64,000 nucleotides of DNA from Amylibacter sp. SFDW26 (lineage in GTDB: Bacteria; Pseudomonadota; Alphaproteobacteria; Rhodobacterales; Rhodobacteraceae). Within the stretch, counting starts at the first letter, position 1; every line of letters starts with the position of its first letter. Made by a program: the position numbers and the translations under genes. The DNA lies in NCBI RefSeq assembly GCF_009184395.1, contig NZ_WEIC01000005.1, positions 62,001 through 126,000 on the forward strand, in the 5' to 3' direction. The notes under the pieces are model-generated. The model was not told the DNA's origin, did not search any database, and was given only the letters and a program-made list of their open reading frames with translations. Below, piece by piece: positions 63,044-64,000 of this stretch.

Positions 63044-64000
63044 ATGACCACAGAGGTCGAAGAACATCGTTTTCCATGTGACACATGCGGTTCGGACTTG
63101 CGATACAGTCCGGGCACATCGCTGTTGCATTGCGATCATTGTGGGTCCGAAGAAAAAATAACCAATCGCGGAGTTTGGAAAAAGCTATCCATACGCGAAT
63201 TGGATTTCCGTAAAGCGGTCAAAGATCAGCTTCCAGAACAAGATATGGAAGAACTGCGTACAGTTTCATGTGTAAACTGTGGTGCGCATGTAGAGTTTGA
63301 ACCGAATATACATTCCACAGAATGCCCATTTTGCGCGACCCCTTTGGTCACGGATACGGGCACAGATCGCCAGATTAAGCCCAAAGGGTTACTGCCATTT
63401 GAATTGGCTGAAAAAGACGCGCGCAAGCGTATGACAGATTGGTTAGGGCGTTTGTGGTTTGCCCCAAATGGTTTGCAAGATTACGCACGTAAAGGGCGTA
63501 AGATGCAGGGGATATATGTGCCCTATTGGACGTATGATGCAGACACAAAATCCAGCTATACAGGCCAACGCGGTACTATTTATTACGAAACACGCCGTGT
63601 TGCCGTGAATGTTAATGGCAGACGGCAAATGCAAAACCGCCAAGTACAGCGCATTCGCTGGACCCATACATCAGGGCGCGTTGCGCGGTTTTTCGATGAT
63701 GTTTTGGTGTTGGGCTCCAAAAGCCTACCCAAGAAATATACCGATGCTTTGGCACCTTGGGATTTATCCGCATTAGAACCTTATCGCCCAGAATATTTAG
63801 CTGGCTTTCGCGCGGAGAGTTATACGGTGCAATTGGACGAAGGGTATAAAGAAGCCCGCGATTATATGAACCGTATGATTGTGCGTGATGTAAAGTTTGA
63901 CATTGGCGGGGATCGCCAAAAGATCGGGTCGTTGGACACCGAAATCGGTACCTTGACCTTTAAACATGTGCTGCTCCCCGTTTGGTTAGCAGCTTATAAG
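63044..64000 (+). CDS. Double zinc-ribbon protein, YdjG-like (partial, cut by right edge)
   Basis: The frame is open for 319 codons to the right edge. Two zinc ribbons are visible: C12-x2-C15 with C30-x2-C33, and C76-x2-C79 with C94-x2-C97. The following domain (about 110-319) contains IYVPYWTYDADTKSSYTGQ, as in proteins often misnamed 'primosomal protein N-prime / zinc finger' in databases, and transmembrane helices are expected at the missing C-terminus (a hydrophobic LLPVWLAAYK begins there). B. subtilis YdjG has the same zinc-ribbon-plus-membrane design and is encoded with the SPFH protein YdjI. The gene starts seven nt after the SPFH stop, so the two are coupled here. Confidence 0.85.
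   Translation, partial: MTTEVEEHRFPCDTCGSDLRYSPGTSLLHCDHCGSEEKITNRGVWKKLSIRELDFRKAVKDQLPEQDMEELRTVSCVNCGAHVEFEPNIHSTECPFCATPLVTDTGTDRQIKPKGLLPFELAEKDARKRMTDWLGRLWFAPNGLQDYARKGRKMQGIYVPYWTYDADTKSSYTGQRGTIYYETRRVAVNVNGRRQMQNRQVQRIRWTHTSGRVARFFDDVLVLGSKSLPKKYTDALAPWDLSALEPYRPEYLAGFRAESYTVQLDEGYKEARDYMNRMIVRDVKFDIGGDRQKIGSLDTEIGTLTFKHVLLPVWLAAYK

Noticed and set aside
1-64000. CRISPR arrays, tRNA genes, prophage or transposase genes
   Set aside because: No regularly spaced repeats, cloverleaf-type sequences with TTC loops, integrase/transposase motifs or phage structural genes were found by reading.

Overview
The window is chromosomal DNA of an alphaproteobacterium, most likely a low-GC member of the Rhodobacterales/Roseobacter lineage. 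The assignment is an inference. It rests on the argS-SPOR-nagZ-scpA-scpB order, the aerobic cobaltochelatase pair cobS-cobT beside a BolA protein and a J-domain protein, a dcw cluster that continues into lpxC-bamD-recN, a GatCAB amidotransferase, and a DMSP-lyase-type cupin. Base composition looks AT-rich for that group (judged by eye, not counted). No tRNA, rRNA operon, CRISPR array, prophage or intact insertion sequence was found.

Region 1 (1-14.4 kb) is housekeeping. It holds the 3' end of argS, a SPOR-domain membrane protein, nagZ, scpA, scpB and a small conserved-looking basic protein on the plus strand. On the minus strand are malate synthase G (glcB), a GlcG-like protein and a class-I glutamine-amidotransferase-like hydrolase. 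On the plus strand follow pepN, an unrecognised membrane-anchored protein, a DMSP-lyase-family cupin whose metal site looks altered, gatB and a DUF4177 protein, then a divergent BolA/J-domain pair.

Region 2 (14.5-22.6 kb) holds the tightly coupled cobS-cobT-pepP unit, a ClC chloride channel, an FAD-linked D-lactate/glycolate-type dehydrogenase and a Dabb-family protein.

Region 3 (22.8-45.4 kb, minus strand) is a complete division and cell-wall (dcw) cluster. In transcription order it reads mraZ, rsmH, ftsL, ftsI, murE, murF, mraY, murD, ftsW, a 33-codon membrane ORF, murG, murC, murB, ddlB, ftsQ, ftsA, ftsZ, lpxC, bamD, recN. It covers the cytoplasmic and lipid steps of peptidoglycan synthesis, septal transpeptidation, the Z-ring and its membrane anchor, the first committed step of lipid A synthesis and an outer-membrane assembly lipoprotein. 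A 13-bp hairpin lies in the mraZ leader, a perfect DnaA-box sequence and two GANTC sites lie upstream of ftsZ, and a terminator hairpin follows ftsZ.

Region 4 (45.4-57.7 kb) is more accessory. It contains a Tat-exported metallo-beta-lactamase-fold hydrolase, a frameshifted small secreted protein, a TTG-started membrane protein with a regulator-like N-terminus and TPR-type C-terminus, a protein with two cold-shock domains, rnpB (RNase P RNA, minus strand), an ABA4-like membrane protein, a CpdA-like phosphodiesterase, an amidase, an excalibur-type lipoprotein, gatA-gatC, a compact palindromic element with REP-like hairpins, tadA diverging from an RluB-type pseudouridine synthase, and a CspA-type protein.

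Region 5 (57.8 kb to the right edge) is the most interesting part. TerC is followed by a translationally coupled series: a 30-aa membrane peptide, an XpaC-like membrane protein, TelA, a DUF2927 lipoprotein carrying what looks like a degenerate metzincin signature, an SPFH protein fused to a GYF-type domain (YdjI-like), and a double zinc-ribbon protein (YdjG-like) cut by the window edge. This combination links Ter/TelA stress modules to YdjG/YdjI-type membrane-stress proteins and is the best candidate here for an under-described system.
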